From Planctomycetaceae bacterium (GTDB taxonomy: Bacteria > Planctomycetota > Planctomycetia > Planctomycetales > Planctomycetaceae), in assembly GCA_041398785.1 (NCBI GenBank), contig JAWKUA010000019.1:62001-126000 (forward strand): DNA of 64,000 bases. The letters are read 5' to 3'. Every line of letters begins with the position of its first letter. Position 1 is the first letter of the stretch. Shown piece after piece: positions 19,045 through 26,718 of this stretch. The position numbers and the translations under genes are program-made. Under the pieces are notes generated by a model, which did no database searches, was not told the origin of the DNA, and saw nothing but the letters and a program-made list of their open reading frames with translations.

Positions 19045-19253
19045 ACGGAACGAAGATGGCGCGATTGCAGCTTCGTGGCGAGCCTCGGCATGTCTGGAAG
19101 TCTGCTCGTGCGGGAAAGCGGTCGCATCTTGAGGAATCGGCGTCGCCGACGGTGGCAGCCTGGTGTCGCATGAGTACGATTCCCGCCTGAACCCGGAACC
19201 GCCGATGCGTAAATGCGGTCTCGGAAACTGCCTTCAAACCGGAGTGACGCAAC

Positions 19254-20471
19254 GTGGGGGAATCAGTTGTACTGGCATACAGCGGCGGGCTGGACACATC
19301 GGTCCTGGTCGGCTGGCTGCAGGACGAAGGCTATGACGTGCATTGTCTGTACGTTGATCTCGGCCAGCCGTGCGAAGATCGTCCGGCGATCCTGAAAAAG
19401 GCGCTGGACATCGGAGCGAAGTCGTCGGAACTCGTCGATGCGCGGGAAGAAATGTGCCGCGATATCGCGTTTCCCGTGCTGCAGTGGCAGGCTCGGTACG
19501 AAGGCATCTATCTTCTGGGAACCTCCATCGCGCGCCCGCTGATCGCGAAGGTTTGTCTGCAAAGAGCTCGTGAAGTGGGAGCCGTCGCGTTTGCTCACGG
19601 CGCTACCGGCAAGGGAAATGACCAGTGCCGGTTTCAGTTGGCGGCGGAGGCTCTTGACCCCAAAGTGAAAATCATCGCTCCGTGGCGGATTGAGCGATTT
19701 CGCGAACAGTTTCCTGGTCGCGCCGAAATGCTGGACTATTGCGAGCAGAAGAAGATTCCCGTCAAGGCAACCGCGCGAAAGCCCTATTCCAGCGACGAAA
19801 ACTGCCTGCACATCAGCTACGAGGCCGGTGACCTGGAAGACCCAACCGTCGACGGCGAAACCGTGATCGATTTCGGAATGACTGTCTCCGCGAAGGAAGC
19901 GCCGGATTCCGAGGAGGTCGTGAAAATCGGCTTCGAAGCTGGTGTTCCAATCAGCGTCAACGGCCGGAAGCTCTCGCCGGCGGCCATCGTCGCGGAACTG
20001 AACACGATCGGCGGACGCAACGGCTGCGGTCGGATCGACATTGTCGAAAACCGTTTCGTCGGAATGAAGAGCCGCGGTGTCTATGAAGCACCGGGAATGA
20101 CGCTGCTGTATGCCGCTCATCAGGCGATGGAACAACTGACGCTGGACCGCGACCTGACTCACCTGCGCGATCAGCTCAGCCCGGTCGTCGCGGAAATGGT
20201 GTATTACGGATTCTGGTACTGTGCAAAGATGGACGCCCTGCTGGCCTTCATCCGCGAAGCCGAAAAGCCGGTCACCGGCGAAGTCACGCTGACGCTGTAC
20301 AAGGGCAATATTCGTGTCAGCAGCCGCACGTCGCCGAACAGCCTGTACAACGCGGAAATCGCCAGCATGGAAAAAGGCGGCAGCTACAATCAGACGGACG
20401 CCGAAGGTTTTCTGCGGATCATGGGCCTGCCGGGGCGGGTTCAGGGATCGGTCAGGCCAAGGGAGTATTGA
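19254..20471 (+). CDS. argG: Argininosuccinate synthase
   Basis: The enzyme joins citrulline and aspartate with ATP to form argininosuccinate, the penultimate step of arginine synthesis. At 405 residues it has the usual length. The N-terminal ATP-pyrophosphatase loop AYSGGLDTSV (residues 8-17) is intact, as are SIARPLIAK, the GATGKGNDQCRFQ motif that contacts citrulline and aspartate, and the C-terminal GRVQGSVRPREY. The start is a GTG at 19254 (MGESVVLAYSGG). No other arg genes are adjacent. It shares strand and region with glutamate dehydrogenase and proA, making a loose glutamate-family amino-acid cluster. Confidence 0.97.
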   Translation: MGESVVLAYSGGLDTSVLVGWLQDEGYDVHCLYVDLGQPCEDRPAILKKALDIGAKSSELVDAREEMCRDIAFPVLQWQARYEGIYLLGTSIARPLIAKVCLQRAREVGAVAFAHGATGKGNDQCRFQLAAEALDPKVKIIAPWRIERFREQFPGRAEMLDYCEQKKIPVKATARKPYSSDENCLHISYEAGDLEDPTVDGETVIDFGMTVSAKEAPDSEEVVKIGFEAGVPISVNGRKLSPAAIVAELNTIGGRNGCGRIDIVENRFVGMKSRGVYEAPGMTLLYAAHQAMEQLTLDRDLTHLRDQLSPVVAEMVYYGFWYCAKMDALLAFIREAEKPVTGEVTLTLYKGNIRVSSRTSPNSLYNAEIASMEKGGSYNQTDAEGFLRIMGLPGRVQGSVRPREY

Positions 20472-20488
20472 TCACGGAATGTCGCCGG

Positions 20489-20508
20489 AGGATACGCGCC
20501 CGTATCCT
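20489..20508 (+). terminator. Hairpin after argG, weak terminator candidate
   Basis: An 8-bp perfect stem AGGATACG/CGTATCCT with a CGCC loop lies 18 bases after the argG stop. No U-run follows directly (the next A/T-rich patch is TTAAAAAA, ten bases on), so it may be only a weak or Rho-assisted terminator. Confidence 0.35.
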
Positions 20509-20662
20509 GCCGCGGTTAAAAAAGCTGTTTGTTGCGACATCTTGATCGTGAGCAGCGTGATCCACTGCGTTCGTCGGAGTTGATTGCACCCTGGAACATG
20601 CCCGTCCGGTACGCTCACCGCGTCGAGGGGCTGCCGGTCAAACGCATATCGAGACTTCTTTC

Positions 20663-21892
20663 ATGACCCCCTTCGAATCCGCCTGCCACTACTTCGAAAC
20701 GGCGGCAGCCATCATGGATCTTTCGCCCAACATGCGAAAGCTGCTGCGGACTCCCGAGCGGGAAGTGAAGGTCCAGGTCGCCATGAAGCTGGACAACGGT
20801 GAGATCGCTACCTTTGTCGGCTATCGAATCCAGCACAACAGTGCTCGCGGGCCGATGAAGGGAGGCCTGCGGTATCACCACGAAGTCGACGCCGACGAAG
20901 TGCTGGCTCTGGCTTCGCTGATGACATGGAAAACAGCCGTCGCCGCGCTGCCGTTTGGCGGTGCCAAGGGCGGTATCGCCGTCAATCCGAAGGATCTGAG
21001 CCCGCATGAGCTTGAACAGATTACCCGCCGATTCACCGACGAGATTCAGGACATCATTGGTCCGGACAAGGACATTCCCGCTCCCGACATGGGCACCAAT
21101 GCTCAGGTAATGGCGTGGATTGTGAATCAGTACGAAAAGTTTCACGGCTTCAATCCGGCGTGTGTCACCGGCAAGCCTCTGGAACTTCACGGCGCTGATG
21201 GTCGGGAAGAAGCCACCGGTCGAGGCGTGGGCCTGCTGACGGAAGCCCTGCTTTCAAAAGCCGGACGGTCACTGCAAGACGTGACCGTGGCGATTCAGGG
21301 ATTCGGCAACGTCGGATCTTTCGCCGCGTCGTACATTCACGAACACGGCGGAAAGGTGGTTGCAATTTCGGATGTCAGCGGAGCCAGGTTCGATGCGAAC
21401 GGAATCGATATTCCGGCGGCGCTGGCTCATGTGAGAGAACACCGTTCACTGGAAACGTTCGATGCGGAGTCCCGAATTTCAAACGCCGAATTGCTGACAC
21501 TGGATGCGGACGTGCTGATTCCCGCGGCTCTGGGAGGAGTCCTGACGGCTGAGAATGCTCACGATGTTCGCGCGAAGTTCATCATCGAAGCCGCCAATGG
21601 CCCTGTGACTCCCGAAGCCGATGAAATCCTGAAGGATCGGGACATTGTGATCCTGCCCGATATTCTGGCGAACGCAGGCGGCGTCACGGTCAGCTATTTC
21701 GAATGGGTACAGAATCAGCAATACTTCAAATGGGATCTGGAACGCACGCGACAGGAACTTCACAAGACACTGACCGGCAGTTTCGACAAGATGTGGCAGA
21801 TCGCTCTCGATAAACATATTCCGCTGCGAACCGCCGCCTATCTGATGGGAATCGGCCGAGTCGGGCGGGCGACGGTTCTGGCCGGGATCTGA
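20663..21892 (+). CDS. Glutamate dehydrogenase
   Basis: The 409-residue enzyme interconverts glutamate and 2-oxoglutarate plus ammonia with NAD(P). Conserved parts are the substrate motif GPMKGGLRYH, the catalytic lysine in PFGGAKGGI, the phrase PAPDMGT, and the Rossmann fold GFGNVGSFAA. The length and the sequence around the Rossmann fold fit the hexameric, approximately 410-residue type of the GudB/RocG group rather than the longer GdhA type; cofactor preference cannot be decided. It begins an apparent operon: the cNMP-binding gene starts ten bases after its stop, and proA follows. Confidence 0.95.
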   Translation: MTPFESACHYFETAAAIMDLSPNMRKLLRTPEREVKVQVAMKLDNGEIATFVGYRIQHNSARGPMKGGLRYHHEVDADEVLALASLMTWKTAVAALPFGGAKGGIAVNPKDLSPHELEQITRRFTDEIQDIIGPDKDIPAPDMGTNAQVMAWIVNQYEKFHGFNPACVTGKPLELHGADGREEATGRGVGLLTEALLSKAGRSLQDVTVAIQGFGNVGSFAASYIHEHGGKVVAISDVSGARFDANGIDIPAALAHVREHRSLETFDAESRISNAELLTLDADVLIPAALGGVLTAENAHDVRAKFIIEAANGPVTPEADEILKDRDIVILPDILANAGGVTVSYFEWVQNQQYFKWDLERTRQELHKTLTGSFDKMWQIALDKHIPLRTAAYLMGIGRVGRATVLAGI

Positions 21893-21902
21893 GGCGCAAA
21901 CG

Positions 21903-22427
21903 ATGGGCATGACGATTGAAAAACTTTCGCCGTTTCACATCTTCTCCGGTCTGGAACGAGACGATGCTCAGGCCATCTGCAGCGCATTCAAGACGGATAC
22001 CTACGATCCCGGTGAAGACGTTCTGCACGAAGGAGCATCCATTCCGGCGCTGTGGATCATCCTGTCCGGCGAGTGTGAAGTCTTTCGATCGTGTCCGAAA
22101 AACGGCACGTATCGACTTGCGGAACTGAAGGCCGGCGACGTCTTCGGAGAAATGTCGTTCTTCCATCCCGCTCCGCATTCCGCCACCGTTCGGGCAGTCA
22201 CACCGCTGACGGTTGGCTGCTACGGCAGAAGCGATTTTCTGAAACTGGCCGAACAGAGTCCACAGGCCGCGTTTCGTGTTTCTTCAAACGTCGCCGCGGT
22301 GCTGTCGGAACGACTGCGAAGCATGGACAACTGGATTTGCGAACTGATGAGCCATCCGGATGCCGGTCACCGCCGGGACGAATGGCAGACGTTTCGGTCT
22401 GCGGTTTACTCGAATTGGGACTTCTAA
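21903..22427 (+). CDS. Cyclic-nucleotide-binding domain protein without DNA-binding domain
   Basis: The 174-residue protein has the beta-barrel of Crp/Fnr cNMP-binding domains: FHIFSGLERDDAQAICSAF, DPGEDVLHEGASIPALWIIL and the phosphate-cassette-like GDVFGEMSFFHPAPHSATV. It then has only a helical tail, with no winged helix to bind DNA. The cassette has E and S near the usual positions but no clear R in the standard place, so the ligand is uncertain. It is sandwiched between glutamate dehydrogenase and proA, ten bases after the former. I infer an allosteric or scaffold role in this operon rather than transcriptional control. Confidence 0.85.
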   Translation: MGMTIEKLSPFHIFSGLERDDAQAICSAFKTDTYDPGEDVLHEGASIPALWIILSGECEVFRSCPKNGTYRLAELKAGDVFGEMSFFHPAPHSATVRAVTPLTVGCYGRSDFLKLAEQSPQAAFRVSSNVAAVLSERLRSMDNWICELMSHPDAGHRRDEWQTFRSAVYSNWDF

Positions 22428-22444
22428 CAGCCGATGTTTCTGAA

Positions 22445-23728
22445 ATGACGACTCAGTCGATGGCGAAGGCAACCGATCTCAACACGTATGCTCGCGATGT
22501 CGCCGAGCGGTCGCGCGCGGCGGCGCGGGAACTTGCCGTCGTGACCGGTGAACAAAAGCTGCGATGGCTGAAACGATGTGCCGAGCAACTCGTCACGCGG
22601 TCCGGCGACATCCTTGCAGCAAACGCGCAGGACCTGGTGGCCGGCGAACAGAAGGGGCTCAGTTCCGCGATGATCGACCGGCTGCGGCTGACCGATGACC
22701 GGTTGAAAAGTCTCGCTCAGGCGGTGCTGGGAATCGGAAGCCTGCCTGATCCGGTCGGTGAAGTCATCGAAAGCAGCAAGCGTCCCAATGGTCTGCTGAT
22801 TACCAAAGTACGAGTTCCGCTGGGAGTCGTGTTCTTCATCTACGAATCCCGTCCGAATGTCACCGTCGATGCCGCTGCGCTGTGCGTCAAAAGCGGCAAT
22901 GCCGTGATTCTGCGAGGCGGCAGCGAGGCACATCACAGCAATCGAGCGCTGTTTCAGATTCTGCACGACTCGCTGACTGCGGAAGGAATGCCGGCCGACG
23001 CCGTCCAGCTCGTGGAAACCACCGATCGCGCGGCTGTGGGTTCCTTTCTGAAACTCGGAAGTCTGATCGACGTCACGATTCCCCGCGGCGGGCGGTCACT
23101 CATCGAACGTGTCGCCCGTGAAGCGACCATGCCCGTGATCAAGCACTTCGACGGGATCTGTCATGTCTTTATTGATGCTTCCGCCGATCCGGAAATGGCC
23201 GTGAACATTACCGTCAACAGCAAGTGTCAGCGGCCCGGTGTCTGCAATGCTGCCGAAACGCTGCTGATTCACCGGGACGCGGCACCAGCGATCTGGCCGA
23301 AACTTGCCAGCGAACTGAAGCAGCACGGCGTGGAATTGCGCTGTTGCTCCGAAAGTGCCGCGATGGTGGACGGCTGCCGGGCGGCGACCGAAGATGACTA
23401 CGGCACCGAATTCCTGGACCTGATTCTTGCTGTAAAGATCGTGAATTCCGTTGCTGAGGCGGTCGAGCACATTCGAAAGTTCGGTTCCGGGCACACCGAC
23501 GCCATTGTGACAAATGACCTGCGGTCCGCGGAGTCCTTCCAAAGCCGCGTCGATTCGTCAGCGGTGGTGATCAATGCCAGCACACGGTTTAATGACGGCG
23601 GCGAGTTCGGGCTGGGGGCGGAAATCGGAATCAGTACCGATCGATTTCATGCCCGCGGACCCTGCGGATTGCGGGAAATCACGAGCTACAAGTACGTCGT
23701 CCACGGTTCCGGACAGGTTCGGTCATGA
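22445..23728 (+). CDS. proA: Gamma-glutamyl phosphate reductase
   Basis: The enzyme reduces gamma-glutamyl phosphate to glutamate semialdehyde with NADPH, the second step of proline synthesis. The 427 residues match the family length. The catalytic cysteine motif SKCQRPGVCNAAETLL is intact, as are FIYESRPNVTVDAA, NAVILRGGSEA and the C-terminal FGLGAEIGISTDRFHARGP. The open frame extends upstream to 22091 over the cNMP gene; ATG 22445 (or ATG 22460) is the sensible start. The partner glutamate 5-kinase (proB) is not in the window. The gene is probably co-transcribed with glutamate dehydrogenase. Confidence 0.96.
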   Translation: MTTQSMAKATDLNTYARDVAERSRAAARELAVVTGEQKLRWLKRCAEQLVTRSGDILAANAQDLVAGEQKGLSSAMIDRLRLTDDRLKSLAQAVLGIGSLPDPVGEVIESSKRPNGLLITKVRVPLGVVFFIYESRPNVTVDAAALCVKSGNAVILRGGSEAHHSNRALFQILHDSLTAEGMPADAVQLVETTDRAAVGSFLKLGSLIDVTIPRGGRSLIERVAREATMPVIKHFDGICHVFIDASADPEMAVNITVNSKCQRPGVCNAAETLLIHRDAAPAIWPKLASELKQHGVELRCCSESAAMVDGCRAATEDDYGTEFLDLILAVKIVNSVAEAVEHIRKFGSGHTDAIVTNDLRSAESFQSRVDSSAVVINASTRFNDGGEFGLGAEIGISTDRFHARGPCGLREITSYKYVVHGSGQVRS

Positions 23729-23919
23729 TTCGCGGCCGCGAGTGCTGCAAATTTTGTCGATCGGTGACGACCCACTGGACTTCTGAATTCGCAAACCACT
23801 ATACTCCGCCGCTTGATTTTTCAGAGAATGCACAGTTGTGCAGGTGCTGACAGCGTCAGCGCTGGCAGGCAACGTAGTTTCCGTCGCAGCGGGATCAGGT
23901 CCCGGATCGAGTGCAAAGA

Positions 23920-24120
23920 ATGCCAAAGCAGAAAACACACAAGGGAATGAAGCGCCGCTTCAAGATCACGGCGTCCGGCAAGGCTAAACACCGCAGTGCG
24001 TTTCGAGGTCACCTGCTGAGTGGAAAAAGCGCCAAGCGGAAGCGTCATCTGCGGAATCACGGGATCGTCGACGGACAGGACGCGAAGAATATCATCGAAG
24101 CCCTGCGTCCCAGCCTGTAG
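23920..24120 (+). CDS. rpmI: 50S ribosomal protein L35
   Basis: This 66-residue very basic protein begins MPKQKTHKGMKRRFKITASG and contains the L35 hallmark HRSAFRGHLLSGKSAKRKRHLR. It is a structural protein of the large ribosomal subunit. ATG 23920 is chosen over the in-frame GTG at 23911 because the mature family starts MPK. infC, which usually precedes rpmI, is absent; proA lies 191 bases upstream. rplT follows after 131 bases. Confidence 0.97.
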   Translation: MPKQKTHKGMKRRFKITASGKAKHRSAFRGHLLSGKSAKRKRHLRNHGIVDGQDAKNIIEALRPSL

Positions 24121-24251
24121 GCCAACTAAATTCCGCGTGAATTTGCCGCGTGTGTTCCCTTTGCCGGTCGTTCTGTGGGCTGACTGGCGGCGACCGTTGA
24201 AATGGGGCCACACGTCGTTTGTCAGTGAAGTCATTGTGAGAGATTGAAGTC

Positions 24252-24611
24252 ATGCGTGTCACCACGGGAAAAGCCCGGCGTCGTTCCAAGAAGCGGCTGT
24301 TTAAGGAAGCCCGCGGCAATGTGGGCGGCCGTAGCAAATTGCTGCGGACGGTTAAGGAAACAATCCTGCGGTCTCGCGCCTTCGCGTATCGGGATCGCCG
24401 GGTGCGCAAACGCGACTTCAGACGCCTGTGGATTACCAGACTTTCCGCGGCATGCGCCGAGCGGGGGATTTCCTATTCGCGGTTCATCCACGCTCTTGAA
24501 GCGGCAAACATCCGTCTGAACCGGAAATCTCTCAGTGAACTGGCGATCTCTGACCCGAAGGTGTTTGACGAAATCGTCAACGCCGTAAAGTCGGCGAAGG
24601 CCGCCGCCTGA
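24252..24611 (+). CDS. rplT: 50S ribosomal protein L20
   Basis: The 119-residue protein starts MRVTTGKARRRSKKRLFKEA and has the long basic N-terminal arm and globular C-terminal domain of L20, with RRVRKRDFRRLWITR and YSRFIHALEAANI. It is needed for early 50S assembly, binds 23S rRNA and, in other bacteria, represses its own operon. The 131-base rpmI-rplT spacer is long enough to hold an L20-responsive structure, but I could not identify one. A strong terminator follows at 24638. Confidence 0.97.
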   Translation: MRVTTGKARRRSKKRLFKEARGNVGGRSKLLRTVKETILRSRAFAYRDRRVRKRDFRRLWITRLSAACAERGISYSRFIHALEAANIRLNRKSLSELAISDPKVFDEIVNAVKSAKAAA

Positions 24612-24637
24612 CGTTTCATGGCAACCAGATTCAATTC

Positions 24638-24673
24638 GGGCGAGCGCCTTTGCTTGAGGCTCTCGCCTTTTTT
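24638..24673 (+). terminator. Intrinsic terminator after rplT
   Basis: A GC-rich stem (GGCGAG with CTCGCC, extended inside by GCCT/AGGC) is followed by a run of six T. It separates rplT from pheS, so pheS needs its own promoter or read-through. A TTGACG at 24675 with AAGATC 17 bases further is a possible promoter for pheS. The hairpin could alternatively act as an attenuator. Confidence 0.85.
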
Positions 24674-24735
24674 GTTGACGCACTCAGTTCACGATTCAAG
24701 ATCGAACGTCGCTGCCTACTCGGACCGAATCAGAA

Positions 24736-25740
24736 ATGGACATCCTGAAAGCCTTCGAAGATTACCAGGCCGCGGCACTGGCCGCGATTTCCACGGCATC
24801 GACGGCTGAACAACTTGAGGCGGTACGGATTGAGTTTCTCGGCCAGAAAAAGGGGAAACTGCGGGATTTACAGGGACTTGTTGGCAAGGCTTCGAAGGAG
24901 GAGAAGCCTGTAGTCGGCAAGCGTTTCAACGAAGTTCGGTCTGTCGTGACCGCAGCGCTGGATGAAGCGGTTGGCAGAGTTCAGGCCGGCGTGCAGACAT
25001 CGGCGGCGGGGTTTGACGTCACTTTGCCGGGGTCGCATCCACGCCTGGCAGCGCTGCATCCGGTGACAAGGACGATTCAGCACTTTCGCGAGTTGATGGG
25101 GCGATTTGGATTCGAAGTCGTTGAGGGGCCGGAGATCGAAGACGAACGCCATAACTTCGAAGCGCTGAACATTCCCGAAGATCATCCCGCCCGCGATTCC
25201 CTGGACAACTTCTATATTGCCACCGCCGGCCTGACAGCGGGTGGTCCCGTGCTGTTGCGCAGCCAGACGTCCACCGTGCAGATTCGGACGATGGAAAACG
25301 TTAAGCCACCCATCCGTATCGTGTCGCTGGGACGCGTGTACCGTCCGGATACGATTGATGCCACGCATTCGTGTATGTTCCACCAGATGGAAGGCCTGAT
25401 GGTGGATACAAACGTCACGATGGCGCAGTTGAAAACGGTGCTCAGCCTTTTTGCTCGGTCGTTTCTGGGGCCCGACGTCCAGATTCGCTTCCGGCCATCG
25501 TTCTTTCCGTTCACCGAACCTTCTGTCGAGGTGGACATGAAGTGGGGCGATACCTGGATGGAAATCGGCGGTGCCGGAATGGTCGATCCCAACGTCTTTC
25601 GAGCGGTGGGTTACGATCCGGAAGCCGTCACCGGGTTCGCGTTCGGTCTTGGAATCGAGCGATTCTGCATGCGGTATTTCGAAGTCGACGACATTCGCCG
25701 ATTCTACGAAAACGACATTCGATTCCTGCAGCAGTTCTAG
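24736..25740 (+). CDS. pheS: Phenylalanine-tRNA ligase alpha subunit
   Basis: The 334-residue alpha chain of the (alpha-beta)2 phenylalanyl-tRNA synthetase carries the N-terminal coiled coil that grips tRNA and the class II catalytic core: LHPVTRTIQHFRELMGRFGF, GPEIEDERHNFEALNIPEDHPAR, motif 2 (GRVYRPDTIDATHSCMFHQMEG) and motif 3 (FAFGLGIERFCMRYF). The start is ATG 24736. Unusually, pheT does not follow: the next gene is a zinc-ribbon protein on the opposite strand. The beta subunit must be encoded elsewhere. Confidence 0.97.
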   Translation: MDILKAFEDYQAAALAAISTASTAEQLEAVRIEFLGQKKGKLRDLQGLVGKASKEEKPVVGKRFNEVRSVVTAALDEAVGRVQAGVQTSAAGFDVTLPGSHPRLAALHPVTRTIQHFRELMGRFGFEVVEGPEIEDERHNFEALNIPEDHPARDSLDNFYIATAGLTAGGPVLLRSQTSTVQIRTMENVKPPIRIVSLGRVYRPDTIDATHSCMFHQMEGLMVDTNVTMAQLKTVLSLFARSFLGPDVQIRFRPSFFPFTEPSVEVDMKWGDTWMEIGGAGMVDPNVFRAVGYDPEAVTGFAFGLGIERFCMRYFEVDDIRRFYENDIRFLQQF

Positions 25741-25797
25741 AACGAACGGCCCGTGCCCGGCGCAGACGATTGGCGGGCGTTCGGTGAGCCGAACTGA

Positions 25798-26280
25798 TCA
25801 GAGCTGCAGCGCGCCTTCACAGAACCGGCAGGCAACTTTCTGTCCGACGTATTTCAATGCAGCCCGAATCTCTTCGCTGCAGTGTGGACAACTGCCGTAA
25901 ACCGCCTGCTGTGAGACGGAAGTGTCGTAAAGAAACGGATGGTGACAATGCCGGCACTGTACATTTGCGCCCAGGTATTTCTTGTTGATGCGCAGTTCTT
26001 CGGAACATCCCGGACAGGAAATGTAATGTCCACGGATGTCGACCGGCTTGATGTGGCGAATTTCCGGCAAAGGGATAAACTCCGGGATCTGAATGCTGTC
26101 TTCAGACAACTCCGCATTCAACAGGAAGCGGCAAGTCTGACAATGGACAACGTTGGCGGGCATGTCGTCACCGCATTTCGGACACGGTCCTCCCGGCCAC
26201 GCACCGTGTACGCCGCGAATCGCATCTGACATGACCGATGTGCCTGTCCTTTCAGGAATTCTTGTGCTCATGTTCAACAC
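25798..26280 (-). CDS. Multi-zinc-ribbon protein
   Basis: The 160-residue cytosolic protein has four Cys/His zinc-binding knuckles: CPKCGDDM with CQTC, CPGCSEEL with CRHCHHP, CPHCSEEI and CRFC. These give at least three zinc ribbons in a row. Planctomycetes encode many such ribbon proteins of unknown role. The true start may be one of the internal Met codons (near 26271 or 26232). It converges on pheS with only 57 bases between stops. Confidence 0.72.
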   Translation of the reverse strand: MLNMSTRIPERTGTSVMSDAIRGVHGAWPGGPCPKCGDDMPANVVHCQTCRFLLNAELSEDSIQIPEFIPLPEIRHIKPVDIRGHYISCPGCSEELRINKKYLGANVQCRHCHHPFLYDTSVSQQAVYGSCPHCSEEIRAALKYVGQKVACRFCEGALQL

Positions 26281-26718
26281 TGCATCAATGCGACGCTACC
26301 ATGTTGCGAATTGCAACAGTCGACCTTCAAAATGCGTCGTCGGCAGGTCGCTGGTGGCGTCAGGGTTTTTGACCAGGGGCGTCAGGCTTCTGCGCGCCTA
26401 AGACGGATCGCAAGTTGCGCAGCGGTACCTGCAGCCCTGAAGATACTAATACGAATGAACGAAACACGTTGAACGGAATCCCGGGAGTGCGGCATTTTTG
26501 CTCAGGAAATCCGGTACGATTGACGTTTTTGCCGCCCGGACTTCTGACAGAATGACGTCGGCACGTGCGACCAAATTCGGGAATTCCCAGCGATTTATGG
26601 GTTGCTCGCTCCGCCGGCAGTAATGAACGACCGATCGGTGGCGAATTCTGCTGCACAAAATGTACCATTTTGCGCGAATGGCTGGGTTCTGCCCTATTCT
26701 GGATTGCCTGAAAGTCCA

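Noticed and set aside
22091..22444. Upstream extension of the proA frame
   Set aside because: It overlaps the cNMP-binding gene in another frame and its translation is not protein-like; the conserved ProA N-terminus begins near 22445-22460.
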